DNA of 64,000 bases. Origin: Methylorubrum rhodesianum (GTDB taxonomy: Bacteria; Pseudomonadota; Alphaproteobacteria; Rhizobiales; Beijerinckiaceae). Positions 16,687-24,552 of this stretch are shown here, piece by piece. Under the pieces are notes generated by a model that made no database searches, was not told where the DNA came from, and saw only the letters and a list, made by a program, of their open reading frames with translations. Each line of letters starts with the position of its first letter. Within the stretch, counting starts at the first letter, position 1. The stretch lies in contig NZ_JACHOS010000004.1 in the NCBI RefSeq assembly GCF_014199985.1, forward strand, positions 1 through 64,000, read 5' to 3'. Position numbers and translations under genes: made by a program.

Positions 16687-17523
16687 TCACCGAGCCCCCG
16701 GCATCGCCGCGCAGGGCTGGCAGGCGGCGGGGCGTCGGCCGGGAACGCGGGGTCCGGGCCTGCGGCGCCTCGGCGGCGGCGCGCGGCGGGGCGCCCGCGC
16801 CGCTCGGGAGCCGTCGCCGCCGAGGCGCGCGAAGCTCTCGGCGAGGTCCCTGAGGCGCTCGGCGGTGGCCTGGTCCGCGGGGGAGCCGGCGGGGCTGAGC
16901 GCCTCCCCGAGGGCCGCGGCGTCGAGCCGCTGCGCGTCCGGGTCGGCCGCCGCGGCCTCCAGGACGGCCATGAGCAGGGTGCCCGACCGCAGCAGGCTGG
17001 CGGCCGGCGTGCCGGCCGCGAGGGCGGCGAGGTCCGCGCGACCGGGCGGGGCGAGGCGGACCGGGAGCGTCCGCAGCCTGCCTTCGAGGCGCCGGCATCC
17101 GGAGAGCGCGGCGGACCAGGGCAGCAGCCAGGGGGGCGGCGGGCGCCGGCCGGCCGGGGCGGCCGCGTGCGCGACGGCCCGCAGGGCCCGGGCGGCGTGG
17201 AGCGGGCTCATGCCCGTCACGACCGCCACGCCGAGGCGGGCGCGGACCCGGTCCTCGTCCAGCGCGGCGAGCGGCAGCACGAGGAAGACCTCGGACCCGC
17301 CCGCCAGGGCTGCCGCCGCGCGGTCGAGCAGGCCCTGGAGCTGCGCCGCCGCGCCGTGGGCGACCAGGGCGGGCGGGCGCCGGCCGGCCGGCGCGGCCGG
17401 GCCGGGCGCGTGCCCGGGGTAGGCCAGGACGGTGGCCGGGCGCTCGACGCGCGCGAGGGCGGCGGCGGCCAGCAACGCCGCGTGGTATCCGGACGCATCG
17501 TCCGCGAAGAACCCATAGACCAT
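16687..17523 (-). CDS. Degenerate ParA-like protein, paralogue of the gene at 39776
   Basis: This 278-residue protein begins MVYGFFADD and matches the protein at 39776-40819 in several places: the MxxxFFxxD start with RPAT in the second strand, the LRTLPVRL / IRALPVAL block, SGTLLMAVLEAAA / QGLHLIAAIEAAA, and ERLRDLAES near the end. The start resembles the beginning of ParA/MinD proteins, but the P-loop Gly-Lys-Thr is absent, so nucleotide binding is doubtful. ATG 17523 lies 57 bp from a palindromic promoter that has a counterpart ahead of the paralogue. The C-terminal 45 residues are Arg/Pro-rich. Function unknown. Confidence 0.62.
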   Translation of the reverse strand: MVYGFFADDASGYHAALLAAAALARVERPATVLAYPGHAPGPAAPAGRRPPALVAHGAAAQLQGLLDRAAAALAGGSEVFLVLPLAALDEDRVRARLGVAVVTGMSPLHAARALRAVAHAAAPAGRRPPPPWLLPWSAALSGCRRLEGRLRTLPVRLAPPGRADLAALAAGTPAASLLRSGTLLMAVLEAAAADPDAQRLDAAALGEALSPAGSPADQATAERLRDLAESFARLGGDGSRAARAPRRAPPPRRRRPGPRVPGRRPAACQPCAAMPGAR

Positions 17524-17579
17524 GGCGGCATCCTTTCCGGTTGCGGGCCGCTGGAGCTTCCTTCTCTGAGGAAGGCTGA

Positions 17580-17608
17580 ATTATACCAATGGTAAAATAG
17601 ACTGGCTA
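17580..17608 (-). promoter_or_regulatory. Promoter with perfect 11-bp palindromic operator
   Basis: On the minus strand TATAAT lies at 17585-17580 and is overlapped by the palindrome TACCA-T-TGGTA (17594-17584). The -35 region is weak. The same operator-over-minus-10 arrangement is found ahead of the paralogous gene at 39776, so one regulator may control both. The surrounding sequence is markedly AT-richer than its neighbours. Confidence 0.6.
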
Positions 17609-17844
17609 GATTCGGTCTTGCCTGAAAGCAGTTCACCCCACCGCAATCTCTGGCCTTGGTTAACCGAAAGCAGTCTACGCGCCCCGACGTGCGGGGATGC
17701 GGGCCGCACCACCGCCACGCTTCCGACGGCTCGGCGAGCGGGCCGCGCGGGGAGCCGCGAGCCCGGTCTTCGCCGGACGCCGATCCGTTGCCCGTCGCGT
17801 TCCCGGCGAGCCCGCCGCGCCGGCGACGGGGCGCGGGCGAGCGC

Positions 17845-19149
17845 TCAGGCGGTCCGGATCGACCGCCCCGGCGCGTCAGTGAGACGCGGCCCCTGGTCCG
17901 ATCGGGGACGGCTCACCGCCTTGGTGACCTCCTCGAACCGCGCGCTCGCGTCGGACCAGTTCTGGGCGAAGTCGAACAGCTCGCGCAGGGCCGGCGCGAT
18001 CTCCTTGTAGGCCGCCAGCGCCGCGACCAGGGCGCCGAGCGAGAGGCGGCCCTGGACGACGAGGTAGCCGCCGATCGCGAAGAAGAAGAACGGCGTGAGG
18101 TTGGAGGTGTAGTTGTAGAGCCCCTTCAGCCGGCCCTTGAGGTCGTTGATCTCGACCCGCACCCGCTCAAGCTCCTCCGCCAACCGCATCTGCCGCAGCA
18201 GGGCCGACCCGCGTGCGGGGCCGGGCGCGGCCGCGGGCGCGCGGGCGGCCTCCTCCGTGGTCAGGAGGCCGCCGAGCGCCCGGGTCGCGTGGACCCGCGC
18301 GCGCACCCTGCCGTTCAGGCGCCGCTGGAGGCGGGGCAGGACGCTGAGCTGCACCGGCAGCATCATCAGCGCGGCCAGCGCGAGGGCGGCGTTCTGGAGG
18401 AGCAGGAAGGCGACGCTGGTCACCAGCGTGCCGCCCTGCACGAGCGGCACGGCCACGAGGCTGGCCCCGAAGTAGCCGATGGGCTCGACCTCCTGGACGG
18501 CGACGGCCGCGAGCGCGGCCCGGCGCTCGGGCGAGCCTTCCCCGCGCGCCCGCCGGACGATGGCGAGGCGTAGCCGGCGCACGAGGCGCTCGTTGACGCG
18601 CCCGCGCGCCCGGTTGACCGCGTACTTGGCGAGCCCGCCCAGCGTCAGCACGGCAAGGTAGCTGGCGCACAGGGCGAACAGGAGTTCCACCTGCGAGAGG
18701 GTGAGGCCCAGGACGGTCATCTCCGGATGGCCGTCCCCGTCCGCGTCGGTGATGGCGCGGTTGATGATGTGCTTGGGGATCTCCAGGAGAAGCCACGCCG
18801 CCGGAAGGGTCAGCAGCGAGAGCAGCACGAGGCGCAGCTGGAAGCGCAGCGTCGCCCGGACGATGAAGCGCTCCAGGCGCCACCCCCGCTCGCCCTCGGA
18901 CGCGCCGACCGCGGTCGGCGGCATCGGCCTCGGCCGGGCCCGCCGGCGCCGCCGCAGCCCCGCCCACCGCAGGCCGAACCGGACGATCAGCCATCCTGTC
19001 CAGGCCGGCGCGACCACGAAGACGAGCACGGCCAGGAGGTCGATCCACCAGTGGCCGTGCGGGTAGTCGAGCCCCGTGATCCGGTGGGCCAGGGCGTGGA
19101 TGAAGGCTGGCGTCACCACGGGGCGCTCCGATGCCGGGATCGATCCCAT
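17845..19149 (-). CDS. ABC-exporter-type transmembrane protein without ATPase domain
   Basis: The 434-residue membrane protein has about six hydrophobic segments (WWIDLLAVLVFVVAPAW, LVLLSLLTLPAAWLLLEIP, VELLFALCASYLAVL, LVTSVAFLLLQNAALALAAL, PFFFFAIGGYLVV and others) in the layout of a type I ABC exporter membrane domain. The loop EVEPIGYFGASL and the region before the last pair fit that fold. The frame stops where a nucleotide-binding domain would begin, and no adjacent gene supplies one. It may partner with an ATPase elsewhere or be a relic. Confidence 0.7.
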   Translation of the reverse strand: MGSIPASERPVVTPAFIHALAHRITGLDYPHGHWWIDLLAVLVFVVAPAWTGWLIVRFGLRWAGLRRRRRARPRPMPPTAVGASEGERGWRLERFIVRATLRFQLRLVLLSLLTLPAAWLLLEIPKHIINRAITDADGDGHPEMTVLGLTLSQVELLFALCASYLAVLTLGGLAKYAVNRARGRVNERLVRRLRLAIVRRARGEGSPERRAALAAVAVQEVEPIGYFGASLVAVPLVQGGTLVTSVAFLLLQNAALALAALMMLPVQLSVLPRLQRRLNGRVRARVHATRALGGLLTTEEAARAPAAAPGPARGSALLRQMRLAEELERVRVEINDLKGRLKGLYNYTSNLTPFFFFAIGGYLVVQGRLSLGALVAALAAYKEIAPALRELFDFAQNWSDASARFEEVTKAVSRPRSDQGPRLTDAPGRSIRTA

Positions 19150-19557
19150 CCCGTGGGGGCCGTCAGGCTTGCCCGCGCCGATGCGTGCGTGCCCGCGTCA
19201 CGTCCCCGTTTCGCGTCCGGGCCTCGCCGGGGGCTCCGCCGGCCCGGCCCGGCCGGTGACGACCGGGGGATTCCCGTCCGCAGGCTCGGGCCGGGCGGCC
19301 AGGGCCGCCGCGCACGCGCCGCGGGACCGGGGCCTCCGGCAGCCGGGCGAAGCGATGCGGCGCCGCGCTCGCGCCCGGAGCTGCGCCAACCCCGGCCCGG
19401 GGGCGCGCGGCAGGCCCCGCGCGGCAGCGGGCGCGGTGCCGCCTTGACCTCCCGGCACGTGAGCGCGAACCGAGCCGCCGTCGCGCATCCGTTTCCCGCG
19501 GCCGGAGCGAGACGGGGCAAGGGCTGACGGCACGGTCCCTCGGCGGCTCGCATCGGC
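19150..19557. other. Intergenic, nothing recognisable
   Basis: About 400 bp upstream of the transporter gene and downstream of the small DUF6894-type gene. Open frames exist on both strands but are Arg/Pro/Gly-rich shadows without domains or ribosome-binding sites. Confidence 0.4.
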
Positions 19558-19794
19558 CTAGGTGACCCACTCCACGACGAGCGACAGCGTTGCGATCAGC
19601 AGGACGCCCCCGGCCTCGTCGCGCACCCGCGCGATCAGCGTGGTCCGGTCCTCGCCGGGCGGCAGGTCCCTGGCGAGCTCGGAAAGGGTGGCGCTGACCT
19701 CCTCCCGCACGGCCTCTCGGTCGGCGAGGTCGAGGCCGTCCCGGTCGAAGACCTTTCCGTTGGCGTCGCTGAAATCAAAGAAGTACCGCGGCAT
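19558..19794 (-). CDS. DUF6894-like small protein
   Basis: This 78-residue protein begins MPRYFFDFSDANG and has a D-x-x-G-x-D-L motif, the pattern of the DUF6894 proteins that are abundant in Methylobacterium and related rhizobiales. Role unknown; cytoplasmic by appearance. The ATG at 19794 fits the family start exactly. Single gene with no close same-strand partner. Confidence 0.75.
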   Translation of the reverse strand: MPRYFFDFSDANGKVFDRDGLDLADREAVREEVSATLSELARDLPPGEDRTTLIARVRDEAGGVLLIATLSLVVEWVT

Positions 19795-20161
19795 CGGCTG
19801 GATCCTCGCTCTCCGACAATGACGCCGCCTCGCGGACGAGGCGGTAACGGGCCGGCGCGGGCGTCCGGGCTCCCAATCCGGAGGCACGGCGGTTGGCATC
19901 GCCCCACAGAGCTTGCCGACGGCGCCCCTGCCCGCGGCGGCCGATGACCGGTCCCGCCGCCGTCGACATCAGGGAGGTCCCGGACGGGGGCGGGCCTGCC
20001 GCGGAGCGGGGCTGGCGGGCATGGGAGGGACGGCGCGCCCGAGTTGCACCGGCGACGCGGAGGCGTCGACCAGGGCACGGCCGGCCGTCGGCCGGGATCA
20101 GCTCAGGATGACCGGCTCGGCGACGCGGTTTCGGGGCGGCCGCGTCCGGGCGCCGCCCGCG
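19795..20161. other. Intergenic, nothing recognisable
   Basis: About 370 bp without a supported gene, RNA or hairpin that I can identify. It separates two minus-strand genes and would hold the promoter of the DUF6894-like gene. Confidence 0.35.
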
Positions 20162-20671
20162 TCAGGCGGTGCGTCTCGGCGGCCGCTCGATGCGCAGGAG
20201 GTGCGGGTCGGCGACGGCATCCTCCTGCAGCGCCCGGAGCCGCTCGGCCGGCCGAAGCCCCGATATGGCACCGGAGGCCGGCGGCGCGGGCACGGCGGCC
20301 TGGCATGCCAAGGGCGAACAGGTCGCCGGGCAGGAGGCGGCGCGCTTCTGCTGGGGCTGGTGCCGGTGGGAAGGCTTCGGCGCCACGTCGTCCGGAATGT
20401 CACCGGCCGCCTCGGCGGCCGCGGAGATCGCCTCGGCCCCCGCGCCGACGACGTCGCCATCGTCGGGCGCCGGCACGATGCCAACGCTCCATCCACCGTC
20501 GTGAGGATAGGCCGGGGGCTCCGCCACCGTCAGGTCAGCGAGGGAGGCGTGTCTCGGCGTCGTGCATTGCGCCGCCGGCGCGACGGCAATGGCCAACGCG
20601 AAAACGGACAGCACCAGGAAACGCGCGATCGCCACAGGTCCGCTGACCTCACCCCGCCTCCCGCGGAGCAT
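20162..20671 (-). CDS. Secreted Cys-containing protein of unknown function
   Basis: The product is 169 residues with a clear signal peptide (ARFLVLSVFALAIAVAPAA) and a mature part holding SHRHQPQQK and CPATCSPLAC. It resembles in layout the other small secreted Cys/His proteins of this window (30004-30390, 38461-38835), which sit near metal-efflux genes. The start ATG 20671 gives a normal signal-peptide n-region (LRGRRGEV). A metal-handling role is inferred from context only. Confidence 0.55.
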   Translation of the reverse strand: MLRGRRGEVSGPVAIARFLVLSVFALAIAVAPAAQCTTPRHASLADLTVAEPPAYPHDGGWSVGIVPAPDDGDVVGAGAEAISAAAEAAGDIPDDVAPKPSHRHQPQQKRAASCPATCSPLACQAAVPAPPASGAISGLRPAERLRALQEDAVADPHLLRIERPPRRTA

Positions 20672-20856
20672 CGCACGAGCACGCAGCCCCGGCAATCCGG
20701 GACGAGCGTGCACCCCCCGGCCCGGAGGCGACGAACGATGGCCCGCGCTGGGTCCCGGTTGCGGTCGGCCGCATGACGCCTCGGCCGGGCCAACTGCGCC
20801 TCCCCGCGACGCTGGCAAGACCGCCGACGGTCGGCGAAGGGACCCGCGATATGGCC

Positions 20857-20887
20857 TTGACCCTGTAGTGGCTACAGGGTGCATGAA
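20857..20887 (+). promoter_or_regulatory. MerR-family (CadR/PbrR-like) heavy-metal promoter
   Basis: A -35 TTGACC (20857-20862), a 19-bp spacer and a weak -10 (CATGAA, 20882-20887) surround a perfect dyad of 9-bp half-sites ACCCTGTAG and CTACAGGGT around TGG (20860-20880). The over-long 19-bp spacer and this dyad are the hallmark of promoters activated by MerR-type metal sensors and very close to the known CadR/PbrR operator. It points to the plus strand. No merR-like gene and no intact metal-efflux gene follows directly. Confidence 0.8.
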
Positions 20888-20934
20888 GGCGGCCCTCCGG
20901 CCTGGCCCCAGGTGCCGGGCAGAGGGAGCGCCTC

Positions 20935-21123
20935 ATGATCGCAGCGGCTCTTGCGGACCCGACGCCCGCGTCTCCCGCGGCCGCGAAGTCCCTTCGCTGC
21001 AGGACGAGGGGCATGGACAGCCAGACCGGGACCGTTCCGGCCTGGGCCGCACCGTCCGGTCAGCCGGCGACGGCCGGGCGGATGCCCGCGACCACTTCGC
21101 GTGACCGGCGGCCCGATCCCTGA
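20935..21123 (+). CDS. Short frame after the metal promoter, possible gene remnant
   Basis: A 62-residue frame starts 48 bp after the promoter -10, with GGGAGCG ahead of ATG 20935. It contains KSLRCRTRGMDSQTG, faintly like the RVxGMDCxxC metal-binding start of cation-transporting P-type ATPases with the cysteines lost. I consider it either a decayed target gene or a leader without function. Low confidence. Confidence 0.3.
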   Translation: MIAAALADPTPASPAAAKSLRCRTRGMDSQTGTVPAWAAPSGQPATAGRMPATTSRDRRPDP

Positions 21124-21128
21124 GAGCC

Positions 21129-21688
21129 ATGCGCAAAACCGGACGCATCTCCGTGCCGACCGCGATCCGCCCGCTCCGCCTGGGCGCGTGCATGATCGCG
21201 CTTGCGCTGATCCTGGGGCTGGTCGGTCTCGCGACCGCGTCCACGGGCGGACCGGCCGAGAGGCAGGCTGCCATCGCTCTCGCGGACCTGCCCGGCGTGC
21301 TGCGGGACGGAAGCCGCGAGCCTCCGGGCTGTTCCCAGGACTCCTTGCCTGGACCGGGCCTGTGCGGTGGCGCCTGCGACTGCGGCTCGGGTCTCAGCCT
21401 GGCGCTCGAATGTCCCGGACGGCATCTGCTTGCCCGCCATCGTGGCGTTCCGCCGGATGCGGCGGCTTTGCCTTCGGCTGACCTGGATAAGCCGAGTAAA
21501 CCACCACGACCTCGATACGTCGGTCTCTGCGGCATGCAGACGACAACCCGAACCGCTCAGCCAAATCACGGGTACGTATCGAGGTTCGCAATGGAGCGAC
21601 GAGCGTTTGGCCGCCAATCAAGCCGGCGGCGAGCATCCGAACAGGTTCCATCCCGGCAGGGACACCCCATCCAAGTCCCGCTTCCGAT
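21129..21688 (+). other. Signal-peptide-bearing open stretch fused in frame to the next gene
   Basis: From ATG 21129 the frame encodes a good signal peptide (LGACMIALALILGLVGLATA) and a Cys cluster (CSQDSLPGPGLCGGACDCG). It then runs without a stop into the YkgJ-like gene through an AT-richer, non-protein-like segment (about 21480-21690). I suspect a small secreted protein whose own stop was lost by rearrangement. It lies directly downstream of the MerR-type promoter and could be its real target. Confidence 0.4.
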
Positions 21689-22421
21689 GGGGATGCCGAC
21701 GATTTTGAATCCACTGATCTATGGAGCTGCGACGAATATCGCTCGCGACGTCAGGGACGGCGGCCTGACGAGGTGCCGGTCCGCGGAAGGCAGCACCGCG
21801 GCGAAGATCGAAGCCCTTCTGAACTATCTGGAAGGCGTCGTCTTCAGGCATGGCGACGCTGCGGTCGACGGCCTGGTCGCGGACGCTCCGGGCGGACGCT
21901 TGCCGGTCGCCTGCAGGACGGGATGCGCCTGGTGCTGCCACCAGGATGTAGACGTGTCCATCCCGGAAGCGATCCTGATCGCGCGCAGGAGAGACGCGGC
22001 GCACGGCCCCGAAGGCCGGCCGTCGGGCGCACCCGCGCATCGACCGGCTCCCATCCGCGTCGTCGGCCGGTCGCGCGCGGGCCTGCCGTGCCCTCTGTTG
22101 AGCGAGGAGAAAACCTGCTCGGTCTACGCGGTGCGACCGTTCGCATGTCGTACGTTGCTGTCCTCCGATGACTTGCTGTGCGAAGACGCCTTGAAATCGG
22201 CGGTTTCCGGAAAAGCCGACGTCTACATGAAGTCCTATGGTGTCCTCCAACTTGTCGGATGCGCCCATCGGGCGGGCATCAACGCGATCACGAGAGAACT
22301 CGGTCTTCAACACGACGACGTGAGCCTCGTGTCGGCCCTGTCCCAGATCAGCGACGACAAGGACACCGTTGAGCGCTGGATGGCGGGCGCGAGGGTGTTC
22401 ACGCCGAGAGCCGGTCCTTGA
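21689..22421 (+). CDS. YkgJ-family cysteine-cluster protein
   Basis: The product is about 243 residues from ATG 21689. It carries the family's cysteine cluster: CRTGCAWCCHQDVDVS near residue 75, then CPLLSEEKTCSVYAVRPFACR about 70 residues later. YkgJ-like proteins (CxxxCxxC plus a second Cys pair) are putative zinc- or iron-sulfur-binding proteins. The upstream frame stays open to 21129, so a 430-residue fusion is formally possible, but the YkgJ match begins after the AT-rich join. Downstream is 255 bp of non-coding sequence. Confidence 0.72.
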
Positions 22422-22676
22422 CGGCAGCTCTGCCTCCCGAGCCCCGGCTTCCGGGCGTGGGCGGCTTGGTGCCGCTGACTCGCCGGCCGAACAGCGCACG
22501 CATGACGGGCAAGGGCCGAGATCTCCGCGCCGCGGCGGTCGGCCGTGCGGAACGGAGGTGTCCCGCGCCGGGCCGCCCGTTTTTGGGCGGAAATCCGGGA
22601 CTCTTCGGGACGGCAACTCGGGTGACGGTCGGCGCCGCAAGGCCGAAGGGGAGGATGGTGTGACGGGGGATGAGGG

Positions 22677-23948
22677 ATGAGACGGTTCCTGATGCTGGTC
22701 GCACTGGCGGTGCTGGCAGCCCTGCCGGGTGCGGGGATCCGCCTGACCGGCCTGCAGGTCGGTCCCATCGGCGAGATGGTGGCGTTCGGCGCCGCGATCC
22801 TGTCGGCCGGGTTCCTGCTCTCGTGGGGCGCGGAGGCGGCCGAACGCCACGTGTCCTTGGGCCTGATCGTCGCCGTCGTGGCCCTGGTGACCGTGCTGCC
22901 CGAATACGCGGTCGATCTCTACTACGCCTACCAGGCCGGCAAGGCGGGCCCGGACTCCCAGTACGTCCACTACGCCGCGGCCAACATGACCGGCGCCAAC
23001 CGCCTCCTGGTCGGGCTGGCGTGGCCGTTGCTGGTCGCGCTGCACTGGCTGAAGGGGGGCGGGCGCGCCATCGCGCTGACGCGGAGCAACGCGGTCGAGA
23101 TCGTCGTCCTGCTCGTCGCCAGCCTCTACGCCTTCCTGATCGTGCTGAAGGACACGATCACGCTGCTCGACTTCGCCGTGCTCGTCGCGATCTTCGCGGC
23201 CTATGTCTGGCGCGTGCGCGGCGGGTCCGAGGCCGAGGAGGACGAGGGCGAGGAGCCCGGCCCGGCCGCCGCCCTCAACGCGCTGACGCCCGCCGCCCAG
23301 TGGGCGTCCATGGCTGCGCTGACGGTGGTCGCCTGCGCGATCATCCTGGTCTCGGCCGAGCCCTTCGCGGAGGCGATGGTCGGCTCGGGCCGGCTGCTGG
23401 GCCTCAACGAGTTCCTGCTGATCCAGTGGCTGGCGCCGCTGGCGAGCGAGGCCCCGGCCGTCACCGTCGCGATCCTGTTCGTGGTCGCGGGGCGCGCAGC
23501 CAGCGGCCTCGCCGCCTTGGTGAGCGACAAGATCAACCAGTGGACGCTGCTCGTCGGCATGCTGCCCCTGGCGATGAGCGTCGGCGCGGGTTCGTTGACG
23601 GCCTTGCCGCTCGACGCGCGCCAGGCCGAGGAGTTCTTCCTGACCGCGGCGCAGTCGCTGTTCGCCCTGGCGCTGCTCCTGCGCCTGCGCCTGGGGCTCT
23701 GGTCCGCCCTCGCCCTGGCCGGCCTCTTCGGCATCCAGGTCGGACTGGCGTTCTGGTACCGGGAGGACGAGGCGCGCACCGTCGCGACGCTGACCGCCCT
23801 CGCCTGGGTCTATCTGGGGCTCGCCGCCGTCCTGTTCGTCCTGAACGGCCGCCGCCTGCTCGAAGTCGTGCGCGTCGCCGTCTCGGTGGCGCCGTCCGTC
23901 GGGCCACGCGCGCCCGGGGCGGCCGAGGCGACCGAGGGACGCCGGTGA
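22677..23948 (+). CDS. Sodium/calcium exchanger family membrane protein
   Basis: The 423-residue integral membrane protein has about ten hydrophobic segments. The two alpha-repeats of cation/Ca2+ exchangers are visible: LPEYAVDLYYAYQAG with NMTGANRLLVG at about 77-120, and LAPLASEAPAVTVAILF at about 252-268 with SDKINQWTLLVG. An acidic loop (SEAEEDEGEEPG, near 182-193) separates the halves. It should exchange a cation, probably Ca2+, against H+ or Na+. The glutamate of each repeat (PEYA, SEAP) is kept. A G-rich sequence precedes ATG 22677. Confidence 0.85.
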   Translation: MRRFLMLVALAVLAALPGAGIRLTGLQVGPIGEMVAFGAAILSAGFLLSWGAEAAERHVSLGLIVAVVALVTVLPEYAVDLYYAYQAGKAGPDSQYVHYAAANMTGANRLLVGLAWPLLVALHWLKGGGRAIALTRSNAVEIVVLLVASLYAFLIVLKDTITLLDFAVLVAIFAAYVWRVRGGSEAEEDEGEEPGPAAALNALTPAAQWASMAALTVVACAIILVSAEPFAEAMVGSGRLLGLNEFLLIQWLAPLASEAPAVTVAILFVVAGRAASGLAALVSDKINQWTLLVGMLPLAMSVGAGSLTALPLDARQAEEFFLTAAQSLFALALLLRLRLGLWSALALAGLFGIQVGLAFWYREDEARTVATLTALAWVYLGLAAVLFVLNGRRLLEVVRVAVSVAPSVGPRAPGAAEATEGRR

Positions 23949-24323
23949 GGCCCGCCGCGCGTGCCGCGCCCGAAGCGGGCCGCGCCCTGCCCGCGGCACG
24001 CCAACCCGGGGCGGATCGGGGCGGTAGGCCGTCCCCTCTTGCCCCTGCGCCCTGCGCGCCATCCCGGGCCGCGGCGGAGCCGGCCCTCACGCGCAACCGG
24101 GCTTCGCGGCCAGCCACGCCGCACGGATCACCTCCCGCATCATGCTCTTCCCGGACGCGCTCGCCTTCGGCGGCGCGGCGCGAGCCCTGGGAGGTGGCGG
24201 ACGGCGGGCGCGCCGCGACACGGGGGCGACAGGAGACCGCCTCCCTCGGCCGACCGCGGCGCGGCTGCGCGCAGGGCGTCGGCATCGGGGGGCGCGACAC
24301 CCAACCAAATCCGGAGGCCCGGG
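23949..24323. other. Intergenic, nothing recognisable
   Basis: Roughly 375 bp between the exchanger stop and a small membrane-protein gene. Frames here are Arg/Pro-rich without domain features. GGAGG near the right edge belongs to the next gene. Confidence 0.35.
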
Positions 24324-24491
24324 ATGGGCAGCAAGAAGGTGGCGCGGCAGACGGCGCGCTGGAGCACGGGAGCCCGTGGCGGTCGCCGCCGCGTGAGGCG
24401 GTGGGTTCGGGCCGCCGCGAGGCGCGATCTGATCCTGCTGATGGCGGCCATCCTCGCCGCGGCGACCCTCCTGCTGGTCGCCTCGGGATGA
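24324..24491 (+). CDS. 55-residue single-pass membrane protein
   Basis: A small protein with a strongly basic N-terminal half (RRRVRRWVRAAARRD) and one hydrophobic segment (LILLMAAILAAATLLLVASG) ending at the C-terminus. GGAGG lies 8 bp before ATG 24324, better than any alternative in the area. The shape is that of a tail-anchored or stress-type small membrane protein. Nearest same-strand neighbours are the cation exchanger and the TPR-methyltransferase. Confidence 0.6.
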   Translation: MGSKKVARQTARWSTGARGGRRRVRRWVRAAARRDLILLMAAILAAATLLLVASG

Positions 24492-24552
24492 GCGACGGTG
24501 GCACGGGCCGGATGGGCGGCGGGGACTGGGTGCGAGCGGGCGGAGGATGGAC

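Noticed and set aside
20935..21123. Intact metal-transporting ATPase after the MerR-type promoter
   Set aside because: Only a faint GMD motif without cysteines is present and the frame ends after 62 codons.
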